Part shown: positions 45,219-54,501 of the stretch, in pieces
Numbering within the stretch: position 1 is the stretch's first letter
Layout: each line of letters starts with the position of its first letter
NCBI GenBank assembly: GCA_964423615.1
Contig: CAYRFQ010000011.1
Span: 1-64,000, forward strand
Length of the DNA stretch: 64,000 bases
DNA from: CAYRFQ01 sp964423615
GTDB taxonomy: Bacteria > Planctomycetota > Planctomycetia > Gemmatales > Gemmataceae
Direction: 5' to 3'
The notes under the pieces: model-generated
What the model was told of the DNA's origin: nothing
The model's input: the letters and a program-made list of their open reading frames with translations, nothing else
Database searches by the model: none
Translations under genes and position numbers: made by a program

Positions 45219-46727
45219 CTACGACGGTGTAGTGGCATTCCCACCGGTTAAACGTTCCCGCGCCTCCTCGATTTCCTGCCGGCGCATTTCTTGGAAATGA
45301 CGTTGTTGTTCTTCGATCTTCGAAGACATCATCCAGCGTTGATACTTGTTCCACGTCCGGTCAGCACGGTCGGCTTGTTCTTCGAACGATTCGCCGTACA
45401 CGATTTTCCCTTGATCGACGAGTTTGACAAATAGCGGTTCCCCGAGTTCAGGTTCGGAGGCGTCGGCGACGATTAATGTATCGCCGTCGGCGTAGACCCG
45501 TATGTAACCTCCAATCGTTTCCTTCCCCGGTGAGTTGGAGAATTTGACGTTCGGATGCGTCCCGGTGGCAGTCCTTTTGAAAGCTGCCGAAAGTGTATCG
45601 CGATGGACGAGTTGCCACCAATAGCCTCCGGCACCCGGAAAGAGCATGGTCGGTTCCTCGCCGGTAACTTCCTTGAAATGGCTGTGGACTTTTCGAACCA
45701 TTTCCGGAGAGACCTGGTCCTCGAATACGATCATCCGGGTTCCCAGGTTCTCACGTTTGATGTGCTCGTAATAGAGGACGCACTGACTGGCGATGTCGCC
45801 GGAATCCACCCGGATGCCCACTTTGTCGTTTTCGGGGTGGGCCTTCATGACGCGGATGGCGTTCTCCAAACCGACTGTCTCAGCGTCCACGAGGTCGCAC
45901 AACAACGAAGCCGTTCCCATCGCTGCGACGAAACGCTCCATCATTTCGTATTCGGCTTCGGCGAGCGTTTTGTCGAACGTTTGGGCCGCACACATCATCT
46001 CGTGACCGATCGTCCCAACGGAACGAAACAGCTCGGGATACAGGAATTCGGCGGTGTCGTTGGAGGTCAGTTGGCCTCGGCCACCCACAAATCGAGCCAA
46101 AAGCAAAATGAGGTTTGTGACCTCCACGGGAGCCGATCGCAATCCGAACTCGGCGTCCTGATTTGTAGCCTGCTTCATGAGTCGGGCTTTGGTGGCCTGG
46201 ATGATCGGAGCGAAGTAGCGACACATGGCCGGCTCCAAATACGAAATGGCACCACCCAGACCATCGAACAACAAGCAAGGAACCTTGGCCAGGAACGTTT
46301 GACCTCCAGGGAACCCCCAAATGTCGATCGGAAGGTAGATATCTTCCCCAGGGGCGTTTTCGAGAATGGAATCCCAGACTTCATGAGGAAACGCTTTGAC
46401 GCAAGATTTTTCCGCATACCACCCACGGGCCAGTTCGATGTCTTCGCGTTTCAATGGTTTGTGAAACCACTGGGCCAACATGGCTTCGTGACCAGCCATG
46501 ATGAGTTGGTCGTTCGCGCCTTCTTCGGAAAGTCCTCTTCGCATCGTGAGCCCGTACCCGGCCCGTCGGATGGCGATTTCAGGAACGGCCGACCACATCG
46601 TTCGCTTGTACGTATCGGTCGAACCGATCCAACCGCCGAGCAGAAAAAGTTTGGCGAAGAACTCTTCTCGCATGGCTGCCCGTTTGGTTTCCAGGAGACC
46701 GGCACGAGATGGCAAATTATTCGGCAT
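45219..46727 (-). CDS. pncB: nicotinate phosphoribosyltransferase
   Basis: A 502-residue enzyme of NAD salvage that joins nicotinate and PRPP. Family blocks: YKRTMW near the start, FLAKVPCLLFDGLGGAISYLEP region, VGTIGHEMM, the GIRVDSGDIA substrate loop, and a C-terminal GGYIRVYADGDT strand. The ATG at 46727 with AAGG upstream is preferred; the frame is open to 46808. A nicotinamide-using relative cannot be fully excluded. The TPP riboswitch lies beyond its stop. Confidence 0.82.
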   Translation of the reverse strand: MPNNLPSRAGLLETKRAAMREEFFAKLFLLGGWIGSTDTYKRTMWSAVPEIAIRRAGYGLTMRRGLSEEGANDQLIMAGHEAMLAQWFHKPLKREDIELARGWYAEKSCVKAFPHEVWDSILENAPGEDIYLPIDIWGFPGGQTFLAKVPCLLFDGLGGAISYLEPAMCRYFAPIIQATKARLMKQATNQDAEFGLRSAPVEVTNLILLLARFVGGRGQLTSNDTAEFLYPELFRSVGTIGHEMMCAAQTFDKTLAEAEYEMMERFVAAMGTASLLCDLVDAETVGLENAIRVMKAHPENDKVGIRVDSGDIASQCVLYYEHIKRENLGTRMIVFEDQVSPEMVRKVHSHFKEVTGEEPTMLFPGAGGYWWQLVHRDTLSAAFKRTATGTHPNVKFSNSPGKETIGGYIRVYADGDTLIVADASEPELGEPLFVKLVDQGKIVYGESFEEQADRADRTWNKYQRWMMSSKIEEQQRHFQEMRRQEIEEARERLTGGNATTPS

Positions 46728-47154
46728 CGTTGAACCTTGGGATTGTCGCATCGACGGAAGCGGAATTTGATTGCGTCTGGAGAACGATTCGTTTTCGTAT
46801 TCTGGCACACGGGTGTGCTAGACGAACGAAGTCCTGCGAATGGCTGTCCAGACGGAAACCACAATCTCTATCTTCGCAACCCCAATTGCTGGGTGTCAAC
46901 CAAGGCAGCAGTCCACTCGGGTTAAAGTTCTAAACGAAGGTGCTCGAAGGAAGCATGAGAATGTGCGTGGTGGTTGTCGAGCGGCGGAATTGTACCGTTG
47001 GGCGGAGAAAGGTCGTTTTCGACGGTGATGGCTCTTGGCAAGTCCAATTCATCGACTTGGCAGGGAAACGCTCTGAACGAAAGAGAACCCATTTTGCATG
47101 GCGAGTGTGCCCGTTATTCCGGCCGCGAAGTCCGGATTGCTGGGAGCCATTCAT
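46728..47154. other. spacer upstream of the pncB-like gene
   Basis: Over 400 bases with no supported gene; short frames on both strands lack features. It should hold the promoter of the nicotinate phosphoribosyltransferase gene. Confidence 0.45.
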
Positions 47155-47185
47155 CAAAAAACGCCAACGAAGTGACGTTGGCGTT
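47155..47185 (-). terminator. intrinsic terminator after the 47211 gene
   Basis: AACGCCAACG (47160-47169) and CGTTGGCGTT (47176-47185) pair perfectly with a six-base loop; on the minus strand a U run follows. It lies 25 bases after the stop of the TIGR03009-type gene. Confidence 0.9.
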
Positions 47186-47210
47186 GGCGAAGCGAAGGAC
47201 CGGCCGATGT

Positions 47211-47999
47211 CTATTTTCCTCGCGACATTCGAGGTTGAGGTGGTATTGGTTCTCGTCGGAACTGCCATCCTGCGGGCAGTTTTGGTTGTGCGAAGTCGGT
47301 GACTCGTAGGTTCGCTTTGGTGTCGATACTTTCGAAATCCCAGAACACTTCGTTGCCGTTTTGTTCCTCGAACCAAAGTTGGCGCGGCATGAAAGTGCTC
47401 CGTAACAAGACCAACCGGGCTCGAGTGAAGTCGGCTTTGTCCTCTTTTCGTTTCGCCCGGATTTCGATGTAGTAGTACCACTTGTCGTTTTCAGGCGGCG
47501 CAATGTAACGCAGATCGTAGCGTTTTTTGGCCTCGGCGGCGTCCATGCCGAACAGGAAGCCAAGGAAGTTATCATCGGTCAGTTGACCGTTTCGGCCCTT
47601 CGGAAGTCTCTGCACGCGAATGAGTTTTTGCGTCGGGTCGTACTGGTAGAGGTAATCACTCGTGATGACGTACTTTTCGAAAATGGCTTTGCGTTTCATG
47701 TTCTGCAAGTGCAACGTGGCCAAATTGGCGTGTTTGGTTTTCAGATATCGCGCGTAGCCTTTGTAAATTTCTTTCGTGTTGAAGACCTTGTCGATGGACG
47801 TTCGCCGAATGGTCGTTTGGAGGGTCGCCACATTTTTCATCGCCTGCTCCCATCGGGCAAGCACGGCGTTTAGCATTCTGATGTCCTGGGGATTGGCCAC
47901 ACTGCGTTGAGGGGCTTGCTGAGCCGTTGTTCGTTGCTGTGCGGACAAAGGGCAGTGGATGAGCAATAAGGTGAAAACGGCCACGCAACATAAACGCAT
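47211..47999 (-). CDS. TIGR03009-like secreted protein
   Basis: A 262-residue exported protein. The ATG at 47999 has a GGGAGGT site upstream and gives a signal peptide ending LSAQQ. The mature part has an RWEQAMKNVATLQ helix, KGYARYLKTKHANLATLHLQNMKR strands, FEKYVITSDYLYQYDPTQKLIRV and a FLFGMDAAEAKKRYDLRY segment. This matches the planctomycete TIGR03009 family, which resembles a LolA-type lipoprotein-binding fold. Role unknown; binding of hydrophobic ligands is plausible. A strong terminator follows. Confidence 0.85.
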   Translation of the reverse strand: MRLCCVAVFTLLLIHCPLSAQQRTTAQQAPQRSVANPQDIRMLNAVLARWEQAMKNVATLQTTIRRTSIDKVFNTKEIYKGYARYLKTKHANLATLHLQNMKRKAIFEKYVITSDYLYQYDPTQKLIRVQRLPKGRNGQLTDDNFLGFLFGMDAAEAKKRYDLRYIAPPENDKWYYYIEIRAKRKEDKADFTRARLVLLRSTFMPRQLWFEEQNGNEVFWDFESIDTKANLRVTDFAQPKLPAGWQFRREPIPPQPRMSRGK

Positions 48000-48368
48000 T
48001 CGATATACCTCCCAAAGAGTTGAGTTGGGATACATTTTGCGCGGTTGTCTGAACTTTTTGTTCTGCGGGGAACGCGCAAGTGAGTTTCGCATGGTCTTTC
48101 TCTTCGTAGGTTCGCCATCGAAAGGCCGACCAGGCGACGAATCGTGTTGGCGAGGTCCTCCTCTCCCACCACCAACTCAATGCCTTATAACAATCTGACG
48201 GATGGGCGCGAAGTGCTGTCTCGCACTCTCCGGATCACGAGCGTCAGAAATCGTCATCTGTAGAGATCAGGGAAGTTGGGAAAGGTGAGGAGAGAAAGAA
48301 CAGGCCATCAAATGGCTCCTGCCGCCGTCCAGCCAAAGTCTTGGCGTTTAGCCGGTCTCGGCAGTGCC
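48000..48368. other. spacer upstream of the 47211 gene
   Basis: About 370 bases without a gene between the leader of the TIGR03009-like gene and the terminator at 48369. Nothing regulatory is recognised. Confidence 0.4.
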
Positions 48369-48413
48369 AAAAAAAGGAGGCGTTGGACAAATCGTTTTGT
48401 CCGACGCCTCCTT
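48369..48413 (-). terminator. intrinsic terminator after the 48489 gene
   Basis: A long stem (AAGGAGGCGT then GGACAAA, pairing with TTTGTCC then ACGCCTCCTT, with one mismatch) is followed on the minus strand by seven U. It is the strongest terminator in the window. Confidence 0.92.
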
Positions 48414-48488
48414 CTGTGGGGCAAGGTCGTAGTTGGTTTGGTGCCCGGTTCGAGATTTGTAGAGGATCCACAAGGCCTCTGGGGTTCT

Positions 48489-48968
48489 CTACCGCCTCCA
48501 CCAACCGAAGAGCCCACGGGATTGCTGTTGGCCACAGCAACTCCCGCTACTGCGGAACCAACTGCGTGACCCACTACTAGTAACGGTATGACTCGAATGA
48601 GAACGTTTGAACCAACCAAAAAGCCCTGGCCGTCCATGGGTCCGTTGGCCGGACTGGCATCCGCCCGGAACAGGCTGAGAATACACCATGCCGGACTTGG
48701 AGTGGGTTCCCTTCGGAAGAGGGTAAGTTACGTTCCCAGGAACTTGGTAGAGCTGAGGCCTGGCAGGGGTGGTGATGGTTCCTGGACTGTGGGGGACAGG
48801 AATGACATCGACAGGATCAAGCGCTTTCCCGCCTTTCACTGGCACTTCTGCCGGGGCCAACAACGGCCCGGGGTCAGGTATCGGAACGGTGACCGGCTGT
48901 TGGGCATAGCCGCTTGACACGCCCATGCACGCTATTGTCAAAAAGGTGATCGAAAAACTGCCTCGCAT
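48489..48968 (-). CDS. small secreted protein with GLFGWF motifs
   Basis: A 159-residue protein from the ATG at 48968 with GAGGGG upstream. The signal peptide (about 1-22) ends in GYAQQ. A Pro/Val-rich stretch follows, and the end has two copies of an (R)GLFGWF/W motif around a Ser/Cys/Gly-rich segment. No enzyme motif. Probably an envelope protein. A strong terminator lies 76 bases past the stop. Confidence 0.72.
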   Translation of the reverse strand: MRGSFSITFLTIACMGVSSGYAQQPVTVPIPDPGPLLAPAEVPVKGGKALDPVDVIPVPHSPGTITTPARPQLYQVPGNVTYPLPKGTHSKSGMVYSQPVPGGCQSGQRTHGRPGLFGWFKRSHSSHTVTSSGSRSWFRSSGSCCGQQQSRGLFGWWRR

Positions 48969-49488
48969 CGTTGCTATCCCCTCGTCTCTTTCGAACTTCA
49001 GTGTTCGTATACTGCATCCATGCGGAATCGTTACCAAACTATACCCTTCTATCGGTTGGACGAATTGCCGTTGTCTCGATTCTCTCTCTGAAATCTTCCG
49101 GGCCAAGAAAACGAATCCAAGGCAATCGATATATCTGGTTTTCCTGAACAACCAGTAAGGATGTTTCAAATGGGCCACTTTTGGCCTCGACAGCTCTTTG
49201 TCGAAACCACGGCCAATTCGAAAACCGAACAAAACTCCTCACTCACTGACTCATCTGCTTCGCTCAGGTTCGGCCATCGCCGCCTGAGTGGAGCGAGGGG
49301 TTTAGGAAAAGACACCAGTAACTTCGTTGAGCGAGATTGGATCATCGGTCCAGCTCTCAGGAGAAGGTGAACGATGTAAGGTTCAGCCATCTTCCGAATT
49401 GCGGTTTCCATTGGTATGCGGTTAAAGTTCGCTTTCCGGAGCCGTCGATCCCGTACTCGTTGGTGGAAACATCAACTTCATTGCATTC
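48969..49488. other. spacer without recognised gene
   Basis: About 520 bases. A CGCTCAGG/CCTGAGTG inverted repeat near 49258-49295 is the only structure seen. No gene or U-run terminator for the hydrolase gene at 49489 is clear. Confidence 0.4.
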
Positions 49489-50886
49489 TCACGAAGCTCG
49501 TTTGGCCTTCGGAGTCACACCTTGCGGCTCAGGAACGTTCCGACTATCGGTTACTTGGACTTCGATGGCTGCATGGAAGATACGGCCTCGATCATCGAAT
49601 TCTCTCACCAGTTCGAGCATCGTTTGCCTGTCGGGAGCGACCTTCTGGTGGAAGGCAAGTCTTCCGTTTACCTCGACTTGGATGGGCTTGTTGAAGTCGA
49701 CCATCTTGGGGTGGAGATAGATTTTCAGTTTTTTGGCATTTTGTGCGACGATCACAAACTTGTTTTTTCCCTCGTATTTGGCGAGGACCTTTTGGATGCG
49801 TTTCTCTTTGGGTGTGTCTTCGGGCAAAGGTTCAAGTCGTAGCCAGTGAATCATCGAAAACGGAATCCCTCTGCCGGGCCTCCAGGTGTGCTTCTTTTGG
49901 TGGATTTTCCATGGCGAATCGAACACCAGCTTGCCACCCAGACGAGCGTAGACCATGGGGCGATAGAGGTTTCGAGGCCGTTCCAAAAAGAATTGAGCGA
50001 TCTTGGGAATCTCGTCGGCGAAAATCTCGTGCCCACCTTGTCTCTCGACGAGTTGCCAGTCGAACTTGCGCTCGGCCATCCATGTTTTGATCTTGTTGTT
50101 GAACGTGTTGATCTGGTAGGGCTCTCGCTTGCCATAGGTCGCATACCCAGGAACGTTGACTAAGTTGTAAACTTGCTTGTTCTCCACATAGTCATACCCT
50201 CCACTCATTGGTGAGACGGCCGCCCATCGGTCAGGCATTGTGATGGCGCTTCGCCAGGAGAGGTGTCCGCCCATGGAATGACCAGTGATGTAGATACGGT
50301 TGGGGTCGATGTTGTACCGTCGCTTCATCTTCGAGGTCAGCGAAAGCACGACGGAATTGCCAATCGGTCCCCAGCCTCGTTCGGTCAACGGGGCTGCGAG
50401 GATAATGCCCTCTTTTTCGGCCGTTTTTATCCAAGGCTGTAACCCGCCCAGGCTTGCACGGCGCGCGTACCAAAGTGGCATGTTGCTGTTTCCACCATGT
50501 CCCACAATGAGTAACGGGCTGGCCTTACCAGGGTCATAGGTCTTCGGAACATAGAGAAAATATTCGGTCGAATAATCGACGTGGTCGCACTTCAAGGGTT
50601 GTTTCATTCTCAATGACCCGAGCCGTGCTGGTTTGGCATAACTGGCCCGGCTGCCACGCAAGAGTTTCTCGAGTTCGGTTGGCCCAACGTTTTCCTCCTT
50701 GAGGACTTTCAAGACGTTGGTAGTGGTTTTGTCGCGTTGTTCCTTTTCAAGCAACCGGCCGTCGATGTAGTTATCGAGGAGTTCCTGAAGATTTCGCTTC
50801 TTTCCGGTTGGCGATGGACGTTGAGCTAATCCGTTGTTTATCGATAAGCACGCAGTAAGGACCGCGACACATGCTATCCACTTCAT
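49489..50886 (-). CDS. secreted alpha/beta hydrolase, atypical triad
   Basis: A 465-residue exported protein with signal peptide (about 1-21). A helical region (about 30-80) precedes the hydrolase core: LLIVGHGGNSNMPLW, S204 in GHSMGGHL, and a late His (H286, QGGHEIF). Where the acidic residue normally sits (HGxxD) the sequence is YATYGKREP, so only E255 could fill that role. A beta-rich tail follows. It is related in type to the larger hydrolase at 17489. Esterase activity is likely but not certain. Confidence 0.78.
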   Translation of the reverse strand: MKWIACVAVLTACLSINNGLAQRPSPTGKKRNLQELLDNYIDGRLLEKEQRDKTTTNVLKVLKEENVGPTELEKLLRGSRASYAKPARLGSLRMKQPLKCDHVDYSTEYFLYVPKTYDPGKASPLLIVGHGGNSNMPLWYARRASLGGLQPWIKTAEKEGIILAAPLTERGWGPIGNSVVLSLTSKMKRRYNIDPNRIYITGHSMGGHLSWRSAITMPDRWAAVSPMSGGYDYVENKQVYNLVNVPGYATYGKREPYQINTFNNKIKTWMAERKFDWQLVERQGGHEIFADEIPKIAQFFLERPRNLYRPMVYARLGGKLVFDSPWKIHQKKHTWRPGRGIPFSMIHWLRLEPLPEDTPKEKRIQKVLAKYEGKNKFVIVAQNAKKLKIYLHPKMVDFNKPIQVEVNGRLAFHQKVAPDRQTMLELVREFDDRGRIFHAAIEVQVTDSRNVPEPQGVTPKAKRAS

Positions 50887-50973
50887 GGGAGTGCCTCACG
50901 CTTGACAGGGAATAGTGATAGTTGTGAGGTAGACGAGCTAACCAATAGATGCTCACATCGGAAACTCGGATGA

Positions 50974-51240
50974 GCACAAAACGTGTTTCCTGCCTCATAC
51001 CCGGAAGACTTCGAAATCCTCGGCCACGTCATGGTACCGTCGGGGAAGTTCATCATTGTCGATACCGGGCCACCCCGTGACGGGTGTCACGACCGAACGC
51101 CTTGAGAGCTTGATTTTGAATACGCCGAATTCGCTGAGCTAGCCGAGAGCGCGATCGACATGCGCATCGAAGGACCGGACGCAGAAGAAGCGGGACGAAA
51201 AGTTGACCCGAGTACTCACCCATCCCATTCGTTTGCTGTT
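50974..51240 (+). pseudogene. possible decayed gene fragment
   Basis: The plus-strand frame from 50974 reads AQNVFPASYPEDFEILGH then VMVPSGKFIIVDTG before a stop at 51103. A protein-like EYAEFAELAESAIDMRIEGP follows in another frame near 51118. The pieces look like genuine coding sequence in a DUF4241-like style, without a start or stop structure, and thus a remnant with frameshifts. The rest of the 50887-51374 spacer holds the promoters of its neighbours. Confidence 0.3.
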
Positions 51241-51374
51241 CGTGAAGACCGAAATGTCGCCAAGCATCACACTTTGAGGAGAGACATCGAAATTTCCAGC
51301 CGCACCATTTTCTTTTGCCGCCGTTTACTATACTAAAAAGTAGAGATTAATCGCACGGCACTGGAGATCTAGCG

Positions 51375-51698
51375 ATGTCTGGTTCGGAACACCCCAAGCC
51401 AAAAACCTTGCGTAAGGAAGGCGAAGACCACTTGGTCATCGAATGGGATGACGGGAAGTTGTGCAAGTACGCCTGGCGGACCCTACGGGCTCAATGTCCC
51501 TGCGCTGGATGCCGGGAAGAACGCGAACAGCCGCCGGACCCTCTGCGAATCCTCTCTCCCGCCGAACTGCAACCGCTCAAGCCAGTCAAATTCGAACCGG
51601 TTGGGTACTACGCCTACAAAATTACCTGGAGTGATGGCCACGATACGGGCTTGTTCACTCTGGAATTCCTTCGACAACTTTGTGATCGGGATAAATAA
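51375..51698 (+). CDS. DUF971 (GBBH-like N-terminal) protein
   Basis: A 107-residue protein of DUF971, related to the N-terminal domain of gamma-butyrobetaine hydroxylase. The family core is present: HLVIEWDDGKLCKYAWRTLRAQCPCAGCREE with the conserved CPCAxC, YYAYKITWSDGHDTGLFTLEFLRQLC. GGAG precedes the start. The Mrp ATPase gene is 166 bases downstream on the same strand; DUF971 is fused to Mrp in some bacteria, which supports a link to Fe-S cluster handling. Confidence 0.9.
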   Translation: MSGSEHPKPKTLRKEGEDHLVIEWDDGKLCKYAWRTLRAQCPCAGCREEREQPPDPLRILSPAELQPLKPVKFEPVGYYAYKITWSDGHDTGLFTLEFLRQLCDRDK

Positions 51699-51864
51699 CG
51701 GTCATCAAGGATCGGTGTCGAGCTAAGGCCGAGGTCTACACTCGCACGAACGTCAAGCGAAGAACAAAACCATCTCCGCTCACGCTTCGGGCGAATGTCG
51801 AATCGTTTAGCACACGACAAACCGAGAGTCGGATACCGCAAGTTTGATAGAAAGGAAAGACAAA

Positions 51865-52692
51865 ATGCAACCCCCTGGCGGACAACAGCAGGTACAAAAG
51901 ATCGAAATGCCAACCCTCAAACACATGGTCGCGGTGGCCAGTGGAAAAGGGGGCGTCGGAAAATCGACCGTCGCGGCGAACCTCGCTCTGGCTTTGCAGA
52001 TGCATGCCCAGAGGGTCGCGTTGCTCGACGCTGACATCTATGGACCGAGTGTTCCAACGATGATGGGGATCGAAGGAACCTACGATCCCCAGACGACACA
52101 ATTCCCTCTCGAGAAATATGGGTTGAAGCTCATGTCGATGGGATTCGTCGTCAAACCCGAAACGGCCGTCATTTGGCGTGGTCCGATGGTCCACAAGTAT
52201 CTCTCGATGTTCCTAGCCACGATTCCGTGGGGGGACTTGGACTACATGGTCGTCGACCTTCCGCCCGGGACTGGTGACGCCCAGTTGACACTCACCCAAA
52301 CGGCTCCGCTTTCGGGAGCTGTCATTGTGACCACGCCGCAAGAAGTCAGTTTGATCGATGCCCGGAAAGGCCTCGAAATGTTCAAAGAAGTCCGCGTGCC
52401 CGTTTTGGGCATCGTGGAAAACATGAGCTACTTCCTCGGGGAAGACGGAAAGCGTTACGAGATTTTCCGACACGGCGGGGGCAAGAAACTCGCAGAGGCC
52501 GTGGGAGTGCCTTACCTCGGTGAGATTCCGATGGATCCGCGTGTTGCCGAATGTGGTGACAACGGCGAACCGATCGTTCAGAAATACCCTGATTCGCCGA
52601 TCGCCAAGACGTATGTCGACCTGGCCAAGACGGTCATGGACCAACTGGCGGAGATCGGAAAGCAAGAACCGTTGCCTGGCTTGGAGATGTAG
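51865..52692 (+). CDS. Mrp/ApbC-family P-loop ATPase without CxxC
   Basis: A 275-residue ATPase of the Mrp/NBP35 group, carriers of Fe-S clusters. The deviant Walker A GKGGVGKST (28-35), the DADIYGPSVP motif, VDLPPGTGDAQLT and the NMSYF stretch are all present. The N-terminal MIP18/DUF59 domain found in many homologs is missing, and after NMSYF the usual CPxC is replaced by LGEDGK, so the Fe-S ligand pair is absent. The ATG at 51865 was chosen for its AAAGGA. With DUF971 upstream it may work as a two-part system. Confidence 0.92.
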   Translation: MQPPGGQQQVQKIEMPTLKHMVAVASGKGGVGKSTVAANLALALQMHAQRVALLDADIYGPSVPTMMGIEGTYDPQTTQFPLEKYGLKLMSMGFVVKPETAVIWRGPMVHKYLSMFLATIPWGDLDYMVVDLPPGTGDAQLTLTQTAPLSGAVIVTTPQEVSLIDARKGLEMFKEVRVPVLGIVENMSYFLGEDGKRYEIFRHGGGKKLAEAVGVPYLGEIPMDPRVAECGDNGEPIVQKYPDSPIAKTYVDLAKTVMDQLAEIGKQEPLPGLEM

Positions 52693-52797
52693 ATCACGCC
52701 AACGATGCACGGATGCGATTGTTCCATAACATCACCACCACCCACTGCGGCGAGACATGCGGATTGGCGCAAGGCGAGACGACCTTCTTCAATTGCG

Positions 52798-53868
52798 TTA
52801 GTCCTCGAACAGCGATAACTGATTGTACCCAGGAGTACGGAACGCCTCCGTCGAGAGCTGGAAGGGCTGTGGGTTGAGCCCGAGTTTTTTGCACGTTACT
52901 TGGAACATCTGGCTGATCAGATCAGCAATCACGCCTTCCCCCCTCATGCGAACGCCGAAACGGTTGTCATCGCGTTCGCCGCCGTGTAAGGTTTCCACAC
53001 GACCAAGGACTTTCTTTTTGTGATTGGGGAAGTGGTCTTCGAGCCACTGACTGAAAAGTCGGTCAACCGCGCCGGGTAATCGCAAAACCGTGTAGCCCGC
53101 GAATTTGGCTCCGACTCGGGCGGCGGCCTCAAGGATCGAGGGCATCTCGCTTTCTGTGAGTCCTGGAATGATGGGGGCGACCATCACCCCTGCCGTAATC
53201 CCGGCTTTCGTCAATTCTTCGATGGCAGCGAGCCGTCCTTCGTGGTGAGAGGTTCTCGGCTCGAGTTTTTGTCGCAGGTCCCCGTTGAGGGTCGTAATCG
53301 AAACGAAAACCTTGGCGGCGTTGTGTTCGGCAAGCTCCAAGAGCAAATCAATGTCACGCGTGACGAGACGGTTCTTGGTGATGATGGCGACTGGGTTTCG
53401 GAATTCTGCGAGGACTTCGAGGCAGCCTCTCGTCAGCTTCAAACTACGTTCGATTGGTTGATACGGATCGGTCACACTACTAAAGCCGAGCACTTTCGGT
53501 TTCCACTTCGACGACGAGAGTTCTTTTCGAAGCAAGCTTGCTGCGTTCTGTTTCACCATTATCCGCATCTCAAAATCGAGTCCTGCGGAGAAGCCGAGAA
53601 ACTCGTGAGTTGGGCGAGCGTAGCAGTAAACACACCCATGTTCGCAACCGCGATAGGGGTTGATGCTGAAGTCAAATCCAACGTCGGGACTTTGGTTTTC
53701 GGTGATGATGGTGCGAGAATCGTCGGCGTAGAACTCTGTGTGCGGCGCTGGGAGATCGTCTTCGTCGAGAGCAGTGTCGGGGTCGATTTCGTACTCTACC
53801 GTCGCGAAACGATTGGCTGGGTTGTTCGACGCTCCCCGACCGCGGATAGGTTGTTGGTGTTGGGACAT
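52798..53868 (-). CDS. PA0069-family radical SAM protein
   Basis: A 356-residue radical SAM protein. The cluster motif C75xxxC79xxC82 lies in YRGCEHGCVYCYARPTHEF, preceded by a conserved N-terminal stretch with the FDFSINPYRG pattern. The TIM-barrel follows with TDPYQPIE, ITKNRLVTRDIDLL and APIIPGLTE. The family is related to the spore photoproduct lyase group (SplB-like), but this one's substrate is unknown. A short unconserved N-terminal tail is seen. Confidence 0.9.
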   Translation of the reverse strand: MSQHQQPIRGRGASNNPANRFATVEYEIDPDTALDEDDLPAPHTEFYADDSRTIITENQSPDVGFDFSINPYRGCEHGCVYCYARPTHEFLGFSAGLDFEMRIMVKQNAASLLRKELSSSKWKPKVLGFSSVTDPYQPIERSLKLTRGCLEVLAEFRNPVAIITKNRLVTRDIDLLLELAEHNAAKVFVSITTLNGDLRQKLEPRTSHHEGRLAAIEELTKAGITAGVMVAPIIPGLTESEMPSILEAAARVGAKFAGYTVLRLPGAVDRLFSQWLEDHFPNHKKKVLGRVETLHGGERDDNRFGVRMRGEGVIADLISQMFQVTCKKLGLNPQPFQLSTEAFRTPGYNQLSLFED

Positions 53869-53934
53869 GATTCACCCCGAGAGGAAATAGTCGGTTTCGA
53901 GGAGTGGAAGGATTCCTGCATCGAAAAAGATACC

Positions 53935-54420
53935 TTAGAATCGATTAACCGCGACGAGGCACAGAAGCCCGCAAACCATCACCAGACTCATCAAAAAGCC
54001 CCCAAGAAACAACCACTTTCGGCATAGTTTTCGATCGGCTTTGAAAAGCCAAACGATATAGCCTTCCAACACCGGACCGCAGCAGAAACACACATTGGCC
54101 AACAGGATGGCCTTGAGAAGACGAGAGTACAGCGAACGAACGAAATCGTGCCCTCTTGAAGCGTCAATGATGCTGAACAAGAGAGGAACAGCAAACACAA
54201 TACCGTTATAGATGACCCGCAACTTTTCCCAGGCCAAGAACACATCCATGGCTTTGGGCTGATCCGTTACGACGTCGTAAGGAATCGAATGAGTTAGTCG
54301 GGGCTCTTTTTGTCCAGATGGGACTTGCGGAACGTAAGGTAAAACCTGTTCGGAGGCAACGGATTCCGAAAGATTTGGTGTCGAATTGGTAGGGGTTGGT
54401 GAATCCGGTGAACTGTCCAT
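53935..54420 (-). CDS. two-to-three-helix membrane protein, paralog 1
   Basis: A 161-residue protein starting at the ATG at 54420 with GAGGGG upstream. A variable Ser/Pro-rich N-terminal part of about 55 residues ends in a short motif AMDVFLAWEKLRVIYNGI, then membrane helices at about 73-90, 100-120 and 138-160, with the conserved GPVLEGYIVWLFKADRK between. The gene at 54502 has the same plan. Function unknown. Confidence 0.75.
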   Translation of the reverse strand: MDSSPDSPTPTNSTPNLSESVASEQVLPYVPQVPSGQKEPRLTHSIPYDVVTDQPKAMDVFLAWEKLRVIYNGIVFAVPLLFSIIDASRGHDFVRSLYSRLLKAILLANVCFCCGPVLEGYIVWLFKADRKLCRKWLFLGGFLMSLVMVCGLLCLVAVNRF

Positions 54421-54501
54421 CCAATACCCCTCGCCGGACAACATGGCCACGACGTGAGACGCCCAACGACTTCCTCGGCTTGCTTTGCGAAACGAAAAAC
54501 C

